Origin: Indolivaga macrotermitis
Lineage (GTDB): Bacteria; Bacteroidota; Bacteroidia; Bacteroidales; Dysgonomonadaceae
DNA: 64,000 nucleotides
Assembly (NCBI RefSeq): GCF_900128985.1
Contig: NZ_FQUC01000003.1
Coordinates: forward strand, 268,544 to 332,543
Reading direction: 5' to 3'
This document shows, piece after piece, positions 62,376 to 64,000 of this stretch (positions within the stretch are counted from its first letter, which is position 1; each line of letters begins with the position of its first letter). The notes under the pieces were generated by a model that was given only the letters and a program-made list of their open reading frames with translations, did not search any database and was not told where the DNA came from. A program made the position numbers and the translations under genes.

Positions 62376-63854
62376 TTATTCCATTAATTGTTTTGAGTTT
62401 AATAGATCGGAACGGGTCATCCTGTTCGATTTTAGGGTACAATTTACAATGTTAGCCTCCATAGTTATGGGAGTAAGGGATGTTCCATCCGATTTATAAG
62501 GTATAACAGTAATAGTGTAAAGTCCACTATTGTTGTAAGAGTGTAGCTGCTTATATATGCTCTGAGAGGTTGTTACTGTTTGGTTGATGATTGCCGTTCC
62601 ATCACCAAAATTCCAAGTAAGCCTTGAGGGAGCATTTCCACCCGATAGATCGACTTCTACGCTATATGTCCGGTTATGTGAAGTACATGCAAACGGAAGT
62701 TCTTTAGGGATAATACGGATAAAACCTGCTGCGAAAGTGGGTAGTCCTAACCCGGATTCATACTTTAGGTAGTTAGGGAAATATTTAATAGTAGATCCAC
62801 CTGCATCCGGATTGATTATTACATACAAATGTTTACTGTAATTGAGCCCTATTAAGGATTCGATTCCGTATAATCTGCCATCCATCGCCTTTTTTGCATT
62901 GGTCACCCCATGTCTTAATAAGGTCATGGCAGAACCGGCTCTTAAATTATTCCATGTTTGGACAAAAAGAGAGCCTGATTGGTTCGTGCCTGAAACTGAG
63001 TTTGCACTACCAATATATAGATATTGATTATTGGGGGAAAATGTACCTCCATAGGATGCCAAAGCCATAGTTGATATTCTTATATCAGATAAGAGTCCTG
63101 TTGTTGGATTAAATATAGAAGTAATCACTTGCTGACCAGCCCAGTTGCAAGCGAATACTTTAGTGTAATCGCTCGAAATACCTATTTCTCCCTGATATGT
63201 GCTACTTGCAGCTGATATTGAAGTATTCGAAATAGTTTGATGAGGTGTAGTTGAAATACCGCTTGAGGTTATTGCCCATACGTAAAAAGTTTGAGCTGTA
63301 CGGTGAATAAGCCAGTAGTCCAGACCATTAGTGTTGGGTACAACGGCAATGTTTTCATATACAACCCCGGCCTTGATGACATTGTTTTTGCTTGTTACAG
63401 CTCCGAGTCCTCCATTTTGAGACAAATCGACGATAGAATAACAAAGACCATCGGGATCTAAAGCCTGAGGTACAGTTATTACATAATATTCGGTAGTACT
63501 CCCCGGTTTTGGCACGGCTACTCCCGATTGTGTAGATGAATAATTACCCAACAGTCCCGTTCCGTTTGTCATTACACTGCCGTTTTTATCATAAACAGTC
63601 GACCCATCCGACGAAAACAGCAATCGTCCATCATACGTCGCCACCGTAAAACAGCCCTCCCTCGTAGAAAGCGGACCAACAATAGATTCCGGCATATCCG
63701 TAACAGTAGAACCATCACTCGCCGTAGCACTACTCAACGAATTAAAATTCAGCCCCGCATTAAAACCAAAATACCACCAGCTGGTTTCCTTCTGAGCAAA
63801 AGTGTTTAATTGGACTATTAAAAACAATAATCCTGCATATATCAGTTTTTTCAT
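62376..63854 (-). CDS. secreted propeller-like protein with PKD domain
   Basis: 492 residues with a signal peptide (cleavage after NTFAQ). The N-terminal region WWYFGFNAGLNFNSLSSATA is the opening typical of large Bacteroidota surface proteins that are often type IX secretion substrates. The middle (about 40-370) is a propeller-like repeat region (GRLLFSSDGSTVYDKNGSVM, LSQNGGLGAVTSKNNVIKAG, GGTFSPNNQYLYIGSANS). A PKD-type domain follows near residues 395-465 (LTWNFGDGTAIINQ, YNNSGLYTITVIPYKSDG). No C-terminal sorting domain is visible, so it may be truncated relative to relatives. It is translationally coupled to the next gene. Confidence 0.72.
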   Translation of the reverse strand: MKKLIYAGLLFLIVQLNTFAQKETSWWYFGFNAGLNFNSLSSATASDGSTVTDMPESIVGPLSTREGCFTVATYDGRLLFSSDGSTVYDKNGSVMTNGTGLLGNYSSTQSGVAVPKPGSTTEYYVITVPQALDPDGLCYSIVDLSQNGGLGAVTSKNNVIKAGVVYENIAVVPNTNGLDYWLIHRTAQTFYVWAITSSGISTTPHQTISNTSISAASSTYQGEIGISSDYTKVFACNWAGQQVITSIFNPTTGLLSDIRISTMALASYGGTFSPNNQYLYIGSANSVSGTNQSGSLFVQTWNNLRAGSAMTLLRHGVTNAKKAMDGRLYGIESLIGLNYSKHLYVIINPDAGGSTIKYFPNYLKYESGLGLPTFAAGFIRIIPKELPFACTSHNRTYSVEVDLSGGNAPSRLTWNFGDGTAIINQTVTTSQSIYKQLHSYNNSGLYTITVIPYKSDGTSLTPITMEANIVNCTLKSNRMTRSDLLNSKQLME

Positions 63855-63895
63855 TGTTATTCGTTCTAATTAGAAAAATAAAAAAGTCAGAGACC

Positions 63896-64000
63896 TTACT
63901 TCAGTACAAACACCACCGTCAAAAACGAATCATAATCCGACTCCACCTTAATATCATACGTCATCACCCCATTATCATTAATCGAAACATTCCCCATCAC
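63896..64000 (-). CDS. 3' end of a secreted-protein gene cut by the window edge
   Basis: The minus strand is open from the window edge to a TAA at 63898-63896, giving 34 C-terminal residues that include MGNVSINDNGVMTYDIKVES and end FLTVVFVLK. The tail aligns by eye with the C-terminus of the small protein at 61771 (GISNTGVLSYTVNTLPNYDA, ending NIIFTLR), suggesting the same domain. It lies 41 bp upstream of the propeller/PKD gene, so it is probably in the same operon. Confidence 0.6.
   Translation of the reverse strand: MMGNVSINDNGVMTYDIKVESDYDSFLTVVFVLK

Overview
This is a chromosomal segment of a Bacteroidales bacterium, most like Dysgonomonas or a close relative. Supporting signs are SusC/SusD-type proteins, AT-rich DNA, many lipoproteins with an ISC/TSC/SSC lipobox, DUF3078, DUF4923 and DUF4294 family proteins, weak or absent Shine-Dalgarno sequences, and repeated matches to the Bacteroidota housekeeping promoter (TTTG, 19-21 bp, TAnnTTTG). 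The genus is inferred from gene content and was not checked by any search.

Layout. 1-3.1 kb: a lactonase lipoprotein, a DUF3078 outer-membrane protein and a solitary initiator tRNA with its own promoter and terminator. 3.1-8.2 kb: an accessory-looking stretch with a decayed pseudogene and two tandem lipoproteins that look like zinc metalloproteases but have lost zinc ligands. A degenerate copy of the tRNA 3' end lies at its far edge, so it may be an old tRNA-targeted island. 8.3-17.3 kb: a DUF4923 gene behind a LytTR-like double site, then an acyltransferase, an Fpg-like protein without the catalytic proline, a hydrolase/YjjG pair, a coiled-coil lipoprotein, and an EEP nuclease/nucleoside permease/rsmI operon. 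17.4-23.1 kb: an isolated SusC/SusD pair with a hairpin leader. 23.1-33 kb: sufC, sufD, a DUF1272 gene and sufS (no sufB), xth, mlaF/mlaE homologues, EcsC, an ECF sigma factor with a likely anti-sigma partner, and a TPR protein. 33-57 kb: mostly housekeeping genes (serS, speA, lepA, a ROK kinase, an M3 peptidase, era, yceD-rpmF-fabH, udk and a second EF-G paralogue without the catalytic histidine).

57.4-64 kb is the most unusual part. Three tandem genes encode secreted proteins built like phage tail-collar/short tail-fibre tips, each with exactly ten HxH motifs arranged as five, a Trp-Ser-containing insert, then five. No other phage genes are present. Their long upstream region holds a consensus promoter, a 35-nt (TC)n microsatellite and a perfect 13-bp hairpin, so expression could be phase-variable. 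Upstream of that lies a second set of secreted genes: a PKD/propeller protein and two small proteins with related C-termini, one cut by the window edge. Together these look like a cell-surface adhesin or fibre locus; that function is inferred.
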